Positions 21,633-31,531 of a stretch of DNA of 64,000 bases are shown here, piece after piece (positions within the stretch are counted from its first letter, which is position 1; the number at the start of each line of letters is the position of its first letter). The stretch is from assembly GCF_014212135.1 (NCBI RefSeq), contig NZ_JACJVQ010000032.1, positions 1 through 64,000 on the forward strand, written 5' to 3'. The notes under the pieces are model-generated. The model was not told the origin of the DNA. It saw nothing but the letters and a program-made list of their open reading frames with translations, and ran no database searches. This DNA comes from Cohnella thailandensis. GTDB lineage: Bacteria; Bacillota; Bacilli; Paenibacillales; Paenibacillaceae. Position numbers and translations under genes: made by a program.

Positions 21633-23192
21633 GTGGCTGGACGCGTGTGGCTTCTTAGGGACGAGAGCGGACGATTGGACACGGCGGCGGGAATAGCCGG
21701 CGTCATGGATGGAACGCCCGGGCCCGAGGAGAGTCTCCGAGGGGATGTCCTCATTCGGCTGGGAAGAGGCGATCTTCCGTCGAGCCTTCGTCTCGGACAA
21801 GCGGCCGAGGCATGGATCTGGAACGAGAGGGCGGAACATGTCGCTTCGCTGGGTAACGAAGAAACGGCGAGACGCCTTCGGCGGGAGGGCTTCGTAACGG
21901 CGCTGCCGGCAGGTCGACCGTCGGAAGGCAGGGCGACAGCAAGCGGAACGAATACGGGCCGAACCTTTACAAACAGAACCGTAATCGGCAGGGGAACGGC
22001 AAGCTGGCCGAGCGCAGCATACGAAAGGGAAACCCGGAGAGATCGGGACCGTGCTCCTCGCTCTTCCGTTCTTGGAGGCGGCTTCGATCCGATCGGAAGC
22101 TCCGGCTTCTTTCGCGTCTGCGTCTTTGGGCTGGATACCGCTCTCGTCGATCCTTTGCCGGTAGATTTCAGGAGGCCTCTGGAGCTGGAGAGAAGGCTTG
22201 CCCGCGCGTCGGCCCGGGCTCTGTACGCGCTGGGCTTGGATAGCGGAACCGTCGGCTGGCGAGTCGGACGCGGAGGCAGATTAGGCGCCATCGTCAGCCT
22301 TTCTCCATGGATCGAAGAGAGAGGCGAGGAATGGCCGGAGCTGCTTCGCGAGAGGCTGAAGAGGTTCGCGGATTCTTGGAGCAGGGAGGCCCGGCAGCCG
22401 GTACGGGTTCGGCTCGGGGCGGACCCGGAATTCGTGCTTCTGTCCCCGGCCGGCAAGGTCGTCCCGGCATCGAGGTATCTGCCGAAGCGCGGCTCCGCGG
22501 GCTGCGACGCGATGCGGGTCGGGGGCACGCTGCGCTGGCCGCTCGCGGAGCTGAGGCCGGAGCCGGCCGAAGAGCCGAGGGAGCTGGCGACTTCGATCCG
22601 CCGCCTGCTCGCGCTTGCGGCCGGCCGGACGGCCGGGGCGGCCGTGCGCTTCCGCGCCGGGGCGGCTCCGGTGCGCGGGCTGCCGCTCGGCGGCCATCTC
22701 CACGTGAGCGGAGCGGCGCTCACAGGGGAGCGATTGCGCGCGCTCGACAACGCCGTCGCGCTTCCGCTTCGGCTGCTGGAGCCGCCGGAGGCGAACCGGC
22801 GTCGTCCGCGCTACGGCTCGCTGGGCGATTACCGCTCGAAGAGCCACGGGGGCTTCGAGTACCGCACGCCGCCGAGCTGGCTCGTGTCCCCGACGTTAAC
22901 CAGGGGGACGCTAGCTCTCGCCAAGCTGGCGTCGGAGCATTCCCGCGAGCTGGCCGCGGACCGCCCTCTGGATGACGACAGGATGCGGGACGCCTTCTAT
23001 GGAGGAGACCGGAGATCGCTTCTGGAAGGAGCGGAACGCGTCTATCGCTTGATTCGCTCGACATCTTCTTACTCGCTCTACCAAGAGGATATCGATCCGA
23101 TCTTCAAAGCGATTCGCGAGAATCGGCATTGGGACGAGACGACCGACCTGCGCAAGAAGTGGCGCATTCCGTACGCGGCAGGTCCCGATTAA
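21633..23192 (+). CDS. Putative amidoligase (phiEco32-like COOH-NH2 ligase type 2)
   Basis: A GTG start follows GGAGGAGGCGG. The 519-residue protein has a variable, Arg/Ala-rich N-terminal region (1-250). The C-terminal half matches ATP-grasp/GCS-like amidoligases of the phage phiEco32 type: LGADPEFVLLSPAGKVVPAS (residues ~262-281), GCDAMRVGGTLRWPLAELRPEP, LPLGGHLHVSG, and YRSKSHGGFEYRTPPSWL. Such enzymes join a carboxyl and an amine with ATP. It sits between cotE and mutS. A role in modifying spore-coat or envelope polypeptides is inference. The gene is extremely GC-rich (22.4-22.9 kb). Confidence 0.75.
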   Translation: MAGRVWLLRDESGRLDTAAGIAGVMDGTPGPEESLRGDVLIRLGRGDLPSSLRLGQAAEAWIWNERAEHVASLGNEETARRLRREGFVTALPAGRPSEGRATASGTNTGRTFTNRTVIGRGTASWPSAAYERETRRDRDRAPRSSVLGGGFDPIGSSGFFRVCVFGLDTALVDPLPVDFRRPLELERRLARASARALYALGLDSGTVGWRVGRGGRLGAIVSLSPWIEERGEEWPELLRERLKRFADSWSREARQPVRVRLGADPEFVLLSPAGKVVPASRYLPKRGSAGCDAMRVGGTLRWPLAELRPEPAEEPRELATSIRRLLALAAGRTAGAAVRFRAGAAPVRGLPLGGHLHVSGAALTGERLRALDNAVALPLRLLEPPEANRRRPRYGSLGDYRSKSHGGFEYRTPPSWLVSPTLTRGTLALAKLASEHSRELAADRPLDDDRMRDAFYGGDRRSLLEGAERVYRLIRSTSSYSLYQEDIDPIFKAIRENRHWDETTDLRKKWRIPYAAGPD

Positions 23193-23310
23193 GGCCGCTT
23201 CGGCCCGGACGAGGAGTTGGTACTTTCGGTCCGTTGTGGTACCCTTGGAAGATAGAACGACTCGCTCTGCGGCAGGAAGACAGGCATGCGGCGGATAGCG
23301 GAACGAATGG

Positions 23311-24378
23311 GTGAAACGTATGGACGACAGGAACAAGGCCGAACCGGGAACGGGAGACACGGGGCGCCGCAAGAACGAGCACATCGAGATAAGCTTGAAG
23401 GAGGACGTGAACAGCCGTTTGACATCGGGCGGGTTCGACCGCTATCGCTTCCGCCATCAAGCATTGCCGGAAGTCAGCTTCGAGAGAATCGACACCTCCG
23501 CCTCCTTCCTCGGCAGAAGATTGGCCTTCCCGCTGCTTATCAGCTCAATGACGGGAGGCACGGAGGAGGCGGCCCGGATCAACCGGCATTTGGCCGAAGT
23601 CGCCGAGAAGAGGGGATGGGCGCTGGCGCTCGGATCCGGAAGGGCGGCATTGGAGAAGGAGGAAGCCATTCCTTCGTTCCAAATGAGACGGCTGGCGCCG
23701 TCCGTTCCGATCCTGGCGAACCTCGGCGCCGTTCAGCTCAGCCTCGGCTATGACGCAGACGATTGCCGCAGGCTCGTGGAACTTGCGGGAGCGGACGGAT
23801 TGGTCCTACATCTAAACGGACTGCAAGAAATCTTTCAGCCGGAAGGCGACACCGACTTCAGCGGATTGCTTCGCCGCATCGAGAAGATTTGCCGCGAGGC
23901 CGAATTCCCCGTCGGAGTGAAGGAAGTCGGCTGGGGAATCGACGGCGGCAACGCGAGACGCTTGCTGGAGGCGGGTGTCCGGTTCATCGATGTCGCGGGC
24001 GCCGGAGGCACCTCCTGGAGCCAAGTGGAGAAAATGCGTCTGCGGGACGAGGTAAGGAGATTGGCCGCCGACTCCTTCGCGGATTGGGGAATCCCGACGG
24101 CGGAGTGCATTGTCGAAGCGCGAAGGGCCGCTCCTTCCTCCTGCCTGATCGGAAGCGGGGGGGTGAAGAGCGGGATCGACGCGGCCAAGGCGCTCGCGCT
24201 GGGAGCCGATCTGGCCGGGTTCGGGCGATCGCTGCTCGCCCACGCCGTCGATTCCGCGGACAGCCTGGATCTGCGGCTTTCCGTGATCGAATTCGAGCTG
24301 AGAGCGGCGATGTTCGGCATCGGAGCCCCCGATCTGTCCGCTCTGCGAACCACCGATCGTCTGACGGCAATAGGTTAA
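23311..24378 (+). CDS. fni: Type 2 isopentenyl-diphosphate delta-isomerase
   Basis: 355 residues from GTG 23311 (ATG 23320 is possible; neither has a strong ribosome site). RKNEHIEISLKEDV at the N-terminus, PLLISSMTGGTEEAARIN, ALGSGRAAL, LHLNGLQEIFQPEGDTDF, VGVKEVGWGI and IGSGGVKSGIDAAKALALGAD are the FMN- and substrate-binding motifs of Fni. The enzyme interconverts IPP and DMAPP using reduced FMN. It is independent of the flanking genes in function and ends with a terminator before mutS. Confidence 0.93.
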   Translation: MKRMDDRNKAEPGTGDTGRRKNEHIEISLKEDVNSRLTSGGFDRYRFRHQALPEVSFERIDTSASFLGRRLAFPLLISSMTGGTEEAARINRHLAEVAEKRGWALALGSGRAALEKEEAIPSFQMRRLAPSVPILANLGAVQLSLGYDADDCRRLVELAGADGLVLHLNGLQEIFQPEGDTDFSGLLRRIEKICREAEFPVGVKEVGWGIDGGNARRLLEAGVRFIDVAGAGGTSWSQVEKMRLRDEVRRLAADSFADWGIPTAECIVEARRAAPSSCLIGSGGVKSGIDAAKALALGADLAGFGRSLLAHAVDSADSLDLRLSVIEFELRAAMFGIGAPDLSALRTTDRLTAIG

Positions 24379-24389
24379 CGTTAAGGATA

Positions 24390-24464
24390 AAGCTCGGACT
24401 TCGAAACTCTCCGTTCTTCTGGCTTCTTCTTCGGAAACGGACGAGACGCAGGCCGAGCTTTTTT
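24390..24464 (+). terminator. Terminator of fni
   Basis: AAGCTCGG (24390-24397) pairs with CCGAGCTT (24453-24460), followed by TTTT; the long interior can form a second weaker hairpin. Confidence 0.65.
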
Positions 24465-24472
24465 GCTATAAT
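24464..24472 (+). promoter_or_regulatory. Extended -10 promoter for the mutS operon
   Basis: TG-C-TATAAT immediately after the fni terminator, 90 bases before the mutS start. No good -35 is visible, as is common for extended -10 promoters. Confidence 0.6.
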
Positions 24473-24561
24473 AGTAGGATGTTAGAGTATTGATTCATTA
24501 CTGTCATCGCGAGCCGATCGACGGCGAATGACGAACGGATTGCAACCGTAGGAGGATATCG

Positions 24562-27267
24562 ATGGCCGGTTATACGCCGATGATGCAGCAGTACCTCTCC
24601 GTTAAAGCGGATGCGCAGGATGCGCTGCTTTTTTTTCGTTTGGGAGATTTTTATGAGATGTTTTTCGAGGATGCCGTCACGGCGGCCCGCGAGCTCGAGA
24701 TCACGTTAACGGGGCGCGACGCCGGCCAAGAGGAACGGATTCCAATGTGCGGGGTGCCGTATCATTCCGCGGAAGGATACATAGCAAGACTGGTGGAAAA
24801 GGGCTACAAAGTCGCGATCTGCGAGCAAGTCGAGGATCCGGCCACGGCGAAGGGAGTGGTCCGGCGCGAGATCGTCCGTATCGTGACTCCCGGCACCGTC
24901 ATGGAGACGAAGAGCCTGGGCGAAGGCTCGAACAACTTTATCGTCGCGGCGGCGGAGCAGGGCGGCCGCTTTGGCCTCGCGGCCTGCGACCTGACGACGG
25001 GCGAGCTGTACGCGACCTCGTTCCCGGTCTCGAAGGAGACCCTGCTGAACGAGCTCAACGTCTATCGCCCTTCCGAGGCGGTAGGAGACGTCGCTTCCCT
25101 TGCCAGACTGAGGGACGAGGCCGCCCGTACCGGCCAAACTCTGCTCTGCACGGAGCGGGAGCGCGTCGAGGATCCGGACGCGCGGCTGGCGGCGCAATTC
25201 CCGAAGGAGCATTGGGCCGCGCAGGAGAACGTCCGCAAGCTGGCGATCGCCCGTCTGATCGCCTACCTCGGCGAGACGCAGAAGCGTTCGCTCGGCCATC
25301 TTCAGACAGTGAAGTTCTACGATCCGAAGCAGTACATGGCGCTCGACGCTTACACCCGCCGGAACCTGGAGCTGACGGAGACCGTTCGCGACCGCTCCTG
25401 GAAGGGCTCGCTGCTCTGGCTGCTCGACAAGACGAAGACGGCGATGGGCACCCGGCTATTGAAGCGGTGGATCGACCAGCCGCTGCTCGACCGCGGCTCC
25501 ATCGAGGAGCGGCTCGATGCCGTTGAAGCGCTGCATGGCCGCTGGATGGAGCGGGAGGAGCTTCGCGAAGAGCTCAAGGAAGTGTACGACCTGGAGCGGC
25601 TCGTCGGCCGAATCGCCTACGGAACGGCGAACGCCCGCGACTTGAACGCGCTTAAGGCGTCGCTGCAGCGCATTCCGGCCATCCGGGCCCTCTGCGAACG
25701 GCTGGATTCCGCGCCGCTCGCGAAGCTGGCCGGCGGGTTGGACGATTGTTCCGATCTGGCGGGCGCGATCGATGCCGCCATCGCCGACGATCCGCCGGTG
25801 TCGGTCCGCGAAGGCGGAATCATCCGGACCGGCTACGACGCGAAGCTCGACGAGCTTCATATCGCGAGCAGGAATGGGAAGACCTGGATCGCGGAGCTGG
25901 AGAGGCAGGAGCGCGAAGCGACCGGAATCAAGTCGCTGAAGATCGGCTTCAACAAGGTATTCGGCTATTATCTCGAAGTCACGAGGGCGAATCTCTCGGC
26001 CCTTCCCGAGGGCCGGTACGAACGCAAGCAGACCCTGGCGAACGCGGAACGGTTCGTCACCCCCGAGCTCAAGGAGAAGGAAGCTCTCATTCTCGAAGCC
26101 GAGGATCGGATGGTCGATCTCGAGTATTCCTTGTTCGCCGAGCTGCGGGACCGGATCGCGTCCCAGATTCCGAGGCTGCAGACGCTTGCGGAGCAGATCG
26201 CGTCGCTGGACGTTCTTCAGTCGTTCGCAGAGGTCGGCTCCGAGAAGAGATATACCCGGCCTAGATTCGATTCCGGCTACGGCCTCACGGTGAAGGAAGG
26301 ACGGCATCCGGTCGTCGAAGCCGTGTCGGAGGGAGTGGCGTTCATTCACAACGACACCTCTCTCTCGAAGGAGGACGGTTCGATTCTCCTTATCACCGGC
26401 CCGAACATGGCCGGGAAGAGCACTTATATGCGCCAGGTGGCGATGATCTCGATCATGGCCCAGATCGGCTGCTTCGTTCCGGCGAAGCAGGCGGAGCTTC
26501 CGCTGATCGACCGCATCTTCACCCGGATCGGCGCGGCCGACGACCTGGTCGGCGGCCAGAGCACGTTCATGGTCGAGATGAAGGACATTCAAGTCATGAC
26601 GGAGCAGGCGACGGAACGAAGCCTGATCATCATCGACGAGCTGGGACGCGGAACGTCGACGGACGAAGGAATGGCCATCGCCCAAGCCGTCATCGAATAC
26701 GTACACGATGTAATCGGCTGCAAGGCGCTCGTCTCCACGCACTTCCATGAGCTCGCCAGGCTCGAGGAGACGCTGCCGTCGCTGCGCAACGGATGCATGG
26801 CCGTGAAGGAGAGCGCGGATGGCGTGACCTTCCTGCGCAAGCTGGTGGCCGGAGCGGCGGATTCCAGCTACGGGATTTATTGCGCCCAGCTGGCCGGATT
26901 GCCGCAATCGATCGTCTCCAGAGCCTACCATCTTCTGGAGAGCGCGGCGGCGATCGAGCACGTCGAGAACGTCGCGCCGCCGAGGATGAATCCGCCTGCG
27001 ATCCGCGAAGGCGAAGCGGTCTATCAAGCTCGGCCGGACGACGCGCCTCCGATCGCCGCGGCTCCGGTTCCGGAGCCGGGAATCGTTCAACTGTCGATTT
27101 TCGAAGAGCCCGTTAAGCAAGAGAAAGGGAGAAAGGCATCGCCCGCCGCGGACAAGCTGGCCGATAAGCTTCGCAAGCTGGACATCATGCGAATGACTCC
27201 GCTGCAAGCCTTGGAGTGGTTGAACGACGCGCGCAATCAACTTATCGAGAACGGAGAGCCTTTATGA
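24562..27267 (+). CDS. mutS: DNA mismatch recognition ATPase MutS
   Basis: 901 residues, full length. The mismatch-binding Phe-x-Glu motif is in FRLGDFYEMFFEDA. The Walker A loop GPNMAGKSTYMRQ (about residue 613), the Walker B region IIIDELGRGTSTDEG and STHFHELARLEE are intact. The C-terminal dimerisation tail is preceded by a Pro/Ala-rich linker. MutS dimers find mismatches and hand over to MutL. AGGAGG lies 6 bases before the ATG. The gene overlaps the following S41 protease gene by 4 bases, so the protease is translated from the same message. Confidence 0.97.
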   Translation: MAGYTPMMQQYLSVKADAQDALLFFRLGDFYEMFFEDAVTAARELEITLTGRDAGQEERIPMCGVPYHSAEGYIARLVEKGYKVAICEQVEDPATAKGVVRREIVRIVTPGTVMETKSLGEGSNNFIVAAAEQGGRFGLAACDLTTGELYATSFPVSKETLLNELNVYRPSEAVGDVASLARLRDEAARTGQTLLCTERERVEDPDARLAAQFPKEHWAAQENVRKLAIARLIAYLGETQKRSLGHLQTVKFYDPKQYMALDAYTRRNLELTETVRDRSWKGSLLWLLDKTKTAMGTRLLKRWIDQPLLDRGSIEERLDAVEALHGRWMEREELREELKEVYDLERLVGRIAYGTANARDLNALKASLQRIPAIRALCERLDSAPLAKLAGGLDDCSDLAGAIDAAIADDPPVSVREGGIIRTGYDAKLDELHIASRNGKTWIAELERQEREATGIKSLKIGFNKVFGYYLEVTRANLSALPEGRYERKQTLANAERFVTPELKEKEALILEAEDRMVDLEYSLFAELRDRIASQIPRLQTLAEQIASLDVLQSFAEVGSEKRYTRPRFDSGYGLTVKEGRHPVVEAVSEGVAFIHNDTSLSKEDGSILLITGPNMAGKSTYMRQVAMISIMAQIGCFVPAKQAELPLIDRIFTRIGAADDLVGGQSTFMVEMKDIQVMTEQATERSLIIIDELGRGTSTDEGMAIAQAVIEYVHDVIGCKALVSTHFHELARLEETLPSLRNGCMAVKESADGVTFLRKLVAGAADSSYGIYCAQLAGLPQSIVSRAYHLLESAAAIEHVENVAPPRMNPPAIREGEAVYQARPDDAPPIAAAPVPEPGIVQLSIFEEPVKQEKGRKASPAADKLADKLRKLDIMRMTPLQALEWLNDARNQLIENGEPL

Positions 27268-28679
27268 ATAGTAAAAAACTTCGCCCCGCGCTCCTTTTGC
27301 TTACCTTGACCGGCATGCTGGCGAGCGCTGCGCCTTCGGCAACGGCCGCGACGGCCCAGCAAGTCGAGGACGTCAAGCAGATGCTCGAGCAGTACCATCT
27401 CGTTTCTCCGTCGGAAGAAGCGCTCAACGATGCCGCCATTCAAGGAATGGTCGATTCGCTGCAGGATCCTTATACGCAATATTTCTCGGAGGAAGAATGG
27501 ACCTCTTTTAACAGCAGCCTCGAACAGGAATATGTCGGAATCGGGGTCGTGCTCCAGCAGGACCAGAATCAGATCTTCATCGAGAACGTGATAGACGGAA
27601 GCCCGGCCGCCAAAGCGGGCTTGAAGCCGGGTGACGCTCTTCTCTCGGTAAACAACGTGTCCGTTCAAGGCAAGTCGGTCGGCGACGCGATTACCAGCTT
27701 ATCGGGGCTGGAAGGGAGCACGGTCCGGGTCGTCGTGGGACGCAACGGCGCTTCCGTCACGGCCGTCTTAACCAGAAGCAGCTTCCAATACCCGCTGGTC
27801 GTCTCGCAGTCGCTCGGCCAGAACGTTCAATATCTACAATTGACCCAATTCTCGACCGGCGCCGCGAATAAATTTAAGGAAGAGCTGACGAAGCTGGAGA
27901 ATTCCGGCATCTCTTCTCTGATTATCGATCTTCGCGATAACAGCGGAGGATACCTGAACGAAGCGCAGGGCATCGCGGCGAATTTTATCAAGGAGGGCGT
28001 CCTCGCGCACCTGGTCGACAGCCAGGGAGCCGACGTGCCTCTCGAGATCGAGGGAACGGAGAAGTCCTATCCGGTCTACGTCCTGATCAACGGCTATTCG
28101 GCTAGCGCCTCCGAGCTGCTGTCCGGAGCCTTGAGGGATTACGGCGTCGCGAAGCTGATCGGTTCCCGGACTTACGGCAAGGGCGTCGTGCAGCAGCTTC
28201 TGCAGGTGCCGTCCGGCGGTTATCTGAAGGTGACGAACGAAGAGTATTACACGCCCAAAGGAATTCAAGTCGACAAGAAGGGATTGACTCCGGATATCGC
28301 GGTAGACGGCGAGGTTCAGCAGCTGATCGCGGCCTTCCGTCAAGCGGGCGGAACGAAGCTGACGCTGACGGCCGGCAAAGGCGCGGTCGTCGTCAACGGA
28401 GTCCGGACGTCCTATTCCGACTCGGTCGTCCGCAAGAACGGAACGGCTTTCCTCGATTTGAAGCTTGCCGCCGCCCTCTCCGGAGCGACGTTCGGCTACG
28501 AGAAATCGACGCAATCCATCGTTTTTAAGCGCAATAATCAGACCGTCCGCGTGAAATCGAATAAAGCGGGACTTTATATCGCGAACGGAACGACCTACGT
28601 AAGCCCGGCGCTGCTGGCTCAATGGGTTCCGGGGCTTCAATCCTCCGATTCGAACGGGCTGCTGAAGCTTAGCTTGTAG
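27264..28679 (+). CDS. S41 C-terminal processing protease with stalk domain
   Basis: 471 residues from ATG 27264. A signal peptide (to about residue 26) is followed by a PDZ domain (about 85-165; YVGIGVVLQQDQNQ, GSPAAKAGLKPGDALLSVN). The S41 tail-specific protease core follows, with the catalytic Ser in INGYSASASELLSGALRD and Lys in SRTYGKGVVQQLLQVP. The C-terminus (about 370-471) is a copper-amine-oxidase-N-like stalk module found on many Paenibacillaceae exported proteins. It acts outside the membrane. Its place between mutS and mutL, overlapping mutS, is unlike Bacillus subtilis, where the two repair genes are adjacent. Confidence 0.9.
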   Translation: MNSKKLRPALLLLTLTGMLASAAPSATAATAQQVEDVKQMLEQYHLVSPSEEALNDAAIQGMVDSLQDPYTQYFSEEEWTSFNSSLEQEYVGIGVVLQQDQNQIFIENVIDGSPAAKAGLKPGDALLSVNNVSVQGKSVGDAITSLSGLEGSTVRVVVGRNGASVTAVLTRSSFQYPLVVSQSLGQNVQYLQLTQFSTGAANKFKEELTKLENSGISSLIIDLRDNSGGYLNEAQGIAANFIKEGVLAHLVDSQGADVPLEIEGTEKSYPVYVLINGYSASASELLSGALRDYGVAKLIGSRTYGKGVVQQLLQVPSGGYLKVTNEEYYTPKGIQVDKKGLTPDIAVDGEVQQLIAAFRQAGGTKLTLTAGKGAVVVNGVRTSYSDSVVRKNGTAFLDLKLAAALSGATFGYEKSTQSIVFKRNNQTVRVKSNKAGLYIANGTTYVSPALLAQWVPGLQSSDSNGLLKLSL

Positions 28680-28724
28680 GGGATATCGAAATGCCAGCCG
28701 CGCGCTAAGAAAGGAGGAACAGGG

Positions 28725-30740
28725 ATGGGAATCATCAAACTGCTGGATGAGCATCTGGCCAACCAGATCGCAGCCGGAGAGGTCGTGGAGAGACCGGCTT
28801 CCGTTCTCAAAGAATTGATCGAGAACGCCGTCGACGCCGGAGCCACGACCGTTGACGTGACGGCGGAGGATGGAGGCTTGACGCTGCTTCGAATCGTCGA
28901 CAACGGTCGCGGCATCGAACCGGACGACCTGCGCACCGCCTTTCAGCGGCACGCCACGAGCAAAATCTCGTCCGGCAAGGATCTGTTCCAGATCGTCACG
29001 CTCGGCTTCCGCGGCGAAGCGCTGCCCAGCATCGCGGCCGTCGCCAAAGTCCGCTGCGTCAGCTCGATAGACGACAGCGGATTGGGCAGGGCGATCGAGA
29101 TCGAGGGCGGCGCTATCAAGAAGGAAGAAGACGCCGCCGCGACGAGAGGAACCGACATGACGGTGCGGGAGCTGTTCTTCAACACGCCCGCCCGCCTCAA
29201 ATACATGAGAACGGTGCAGACCGAGCTCGGCCATCTGTCCGACGTGATGTACCGGCAAGCTCTGTCCCGGCCGGATATCGCTTTTACGTTCAGCCATAAC
29301 GGCTCGACGCTTCTGCGGACGACGGGCAACGGGGACTTGCGGCAAGTGGTAGCGGCCATCTACGGAACCGCTGCCGCCAAGGCGATGGTCGAGGTGAAGT
29401 CGGAGCACCTGGACTACAGCCTGACCGGCTTGACGGCCATGCCGCTGGAGACTCGCTCCAATCGGAACGCCATTACCATTCTCGTGAACGGAAGGTACGT
29501 GCGAAGCCCGGCGGTCGTGCAGCCTATGCTGCAAGCGTACCATACTCTGCTTCCGATCAATCGATTTCCGCTCTCGGTGCTGAACCTTCGCATGCACCCT
29601 ACGCTTGTCGACGTTAACGTGCACCCGGCCAAGCTTGAGGTTCGCTTCAGCAAGGAGACCGAGCTTCGAGCCTTCATCGAGGAAGCGGTGCGCAAGGCGC
29701 TCGGGGAACAGACGTACATTCCTTCCGGCGCCGCCGTTCGCGCGCCGAAGACGCCATCCTGGGTGCAGGAGCAGATTCGCTTCCAAGTGAATCCGGAGAA
29801 GGATGCGGCCGCCGAACTCCCGAACGACGCAGCCAAGCCCATTCCTTCCGCTTACGATCGTCCGAGTGCTTCGGCTCCGGCATCGTCTTCATTGGAGGAC
29901 CTCGTGCTTAAAGAAGCCCCGGCTCCGTCCCGCTATTCGGGCGAACCGAAGCCTCAGGAGCAGGGAGAGGCCGCGCGTCCGGCTCCAAGCTACAATCGTC
30001 CGGGCCCGGCAGCGCCGAATACGCCGTCCGGCGGTTCCTCCGTCCAGGCCTATTCGACTTACCGGACTTCCGCGGATCGCCAGAACGCCGAAGCGAAGAT
30101 TCCGGAGAAGGTGTGGCAAGCGGCGTTCTCCGCGCCGGAGAAGGAAGCGAAGCAGGCTCAATTCCCCGAGCTGTATTGGGTCGGCCAAGCGCACGGAACT
30201 TATATCGTGGCGCAGAACGAGACCGGGCTCTACCTCATCGACCAGCACGCGGCCCATGAGCGGATTCATTACGAATATTTCTACGAGAAGTTCGGACGCC
30301 CCGAGGAGGCAAGCCAGGAGCTGCTGCTTCCGGTGACGCTCGGCTTCGCGCCCGACGAATACGAGGCCATTCGAACCAGAATAAAGTTATTCGAACAAGT
30401 CGGCGTATATCTGGAAGAGTTCGGGGGCAATACCTTTATTATCCGGGCGGTGCCCCATTGGCTTCCGGAAGGAGACGAAGCGGATATCGTGCGGGAGATG
30501 GCGGAGTGGGTCATCAAGGAGCGGGGAGTCGACCTGTTCAAGATTCGCGAGAAGGCGTCCATCCTGTGCTCTTGCAAAGCCTCCATCAAAGCGAACCAAG
30601 CGTTGTCCAGGGAAGCCGGCGAGATTCTGATCAAGCGGCTTGGCGCTTGCAGGCAGCCGTTTACCTGCCCGCATGGCCGTCCGATCGTCATCAGCTTCAG
30701 CACATACGAGCTGGAGAAAATGTTCAAGCGGGTGATGTAA
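28725..30740 (+). CDS. mutL: DNA mismatch repair endonuclease MutL
   Basis: 671 residues. The GHKL ATPase motifs are in order: VVERPASVLKELIENAVDAG, IVDNGRGIEPDDL, TLGFRGEALPSIA and RGTDMTVRELFFNTPARLK. A long disordered Pro/Ser/Ala linker (about 345-470) joins the C-terminal dimerisation/endonuclease domain, which contains IDQHAAHERIHYE (the QHAxHERxxYE metal motif of nicking MutL) and the ACRQPFTCPHGRP motif. It nicks the error-containing strand after MutS binding. AAAGGAGG precedes the ATG. Confidence 0.97.
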   Translation: MGIIKLLDEHLANQIAAGEVVERPASVLKELIENAVDAGATTVDVTAEDGGLTLLRIVDNGRGIEPDDLRTAFQRHATSKISSGKDLFQIVTLGFRGEALPSIAAVAKVRCVSSIDDSGLGRAIEIEGGAIKKEEDAAATRGTDMTVRELFFNTPARLKYMRTVQTELGHLSDVMYRQALSRPDIAFTFSHNGSTLLRTTGNGDLRQVVAAIYGTAAAKAMVEVKSEHLDYSLTGLTAMPLETRSNRNAITILVNGRYVRSPAVVQPMLQAYHTLLPINRFPLSVLNLRMHPTLVDVNVHPAKLEVRFSKETELRAFIEEAVRKALGEQTYIPSGAAVRAPKTPSWVQEQIRFQVNPEKDAAAELPNDAAKPIPSAYDRPSASAPASSSLEDLVLKEAPAPSRYSGEPKPQEQGEAARPAPSYNRPGPAAPNTPSGGSSVQAYSTYRTSADRQNAEAKIPEKVWQAAFSAPEKEAKQAQFPELYWVGQAHGTYIVAQNETGLYLIDQHAAHERIHYEYFYEKFGRPEEASQELLLPVTLGFAPDEYEAIRTRIKLFEQVGVYLEEFGGNTFIIRAVPHWLPEGDEADIVREMAEWVIKERGVDLFKIREKASILCSCKASIKANQALSREAGEILIKRLGACRQPFTCPHGRPIVISFSTYELEKMFKRVM

Positions 30741-31531
30741 TGATCGTCACGACGATGGAGAAACCGCCCGCGGAAGTGATCGAACGCGCCAAGGGGCTCG
30801 CGGAAGAGCTAAGCAGCCGTTACGTTCCGAGAAGACGCGAAACCATACGAGGATTGGAGCGGGCCAAAGCCGACGCCCATGACGGGGTTCTTGTCGTCGG
30901 CCCGCAGGAGCTGAGGTTCGTTCATGGCGAAGAGCCGCCTTTGTTCTTCCATCCGAGCATGGCACTCATTCGAGTGAAAAGGCTGCGCGAAGGGGATACG
31001 GACTCGCTTCTCCGCGCAGCCCGGCCAAGTCCGGGAGATGTCGTTCTGGACGGCACGGCCGGTCTCGCATCGGATGCGTTGGTTCTGTCTTATGCGGTGG
31101 GCGAGTCCGGCAGAGTTATCGCGTTGGAAGCGTCGAAGGTGCTTCATACGGTCGTTCGCGAAGGGCTTCGCACCTATGACACCGGGATGGATGACGTTAA
31201 CCGGGCCATGCGCAGAATCGAAGCCGTGCACGCCGAGCATTTGGCTTACTTAAAAGCGTTGCCGGATCGAAGCGTCGATATCGTCTTCTTCGATCCGATG
31301 TTCTCGAGGCCCGTGATGGAGTCGACCTCGATCCTGCCGCTTCGGACGGTAGCTCGCGACGAACGGCTGACTCCGGAGACGGTATCGGAAGCCTTGCGAG
31401 TCGCGCGCAAGCGCGTCGTGCTGAAGGAGCATCGGGACAGCAAGGAATTCGGAAGATTGGGCTTCGCGAAGAGCCGGCGAACGGCATCTTCGGTCGCTTA
31501 CGGAGTGATGGAAGTTAATGATGTTAAATAA
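30740..31531 (+). CDS. Class I SAM-dependent methyltransferase (RsmJ-like)
   Basis: 263 residues starting at the ATG overlapping the mutL stop by one base. The SAM site is VVLDGTAGLASDALVLSYAVG followed by the acidic loop VIALEASKVLH; VDIVFFDPMFSRP is a DPMF-type motif resembling RsmJ 16S rRNA guanine-N2 methyltransferases. The first 60 residues (Arg-rich; RRRETIRGLERAK) are an accessory region. Substrate is probably RNA or another nucleic acid, but this is not shown. It lies between mutL and miaA and overlaps miaA by 14 bases. Confidence 0.75.
   Translation: MIVTTMEKPPAEVIERAKGLAEELSSRYVPRRRETIRGLERAKADAHDGVLVVGPQELRFVHGEEPPLFFHPSMALIRVKRLREGDTDSLLRAARPSPGDVVLDGTAGLASDALVLSYAVGESGRVIALEASKVLHTVVREGLRTYDTGMDDVNRAMRRIEAVHAEHLAYLKALPDRSVDIVFFDPMFSRPVMESTSILPLRTVARDERLTPETVSEALRVARKRVVLKEHRDSKEFGRLGFAKSRRTASSVAYGVMEVNDVK

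Noticed and set aside
25456-31487. Long antisense open frames over mutS, mutL and neighbours (for example 25456-27240 and 27834-29786)
   Set aside because: They mirror the codon structure of GC-rich real genes, have Arg/His/Leu-rich random composition, lack ribosome sites and overlap fully with well-identified proteins.
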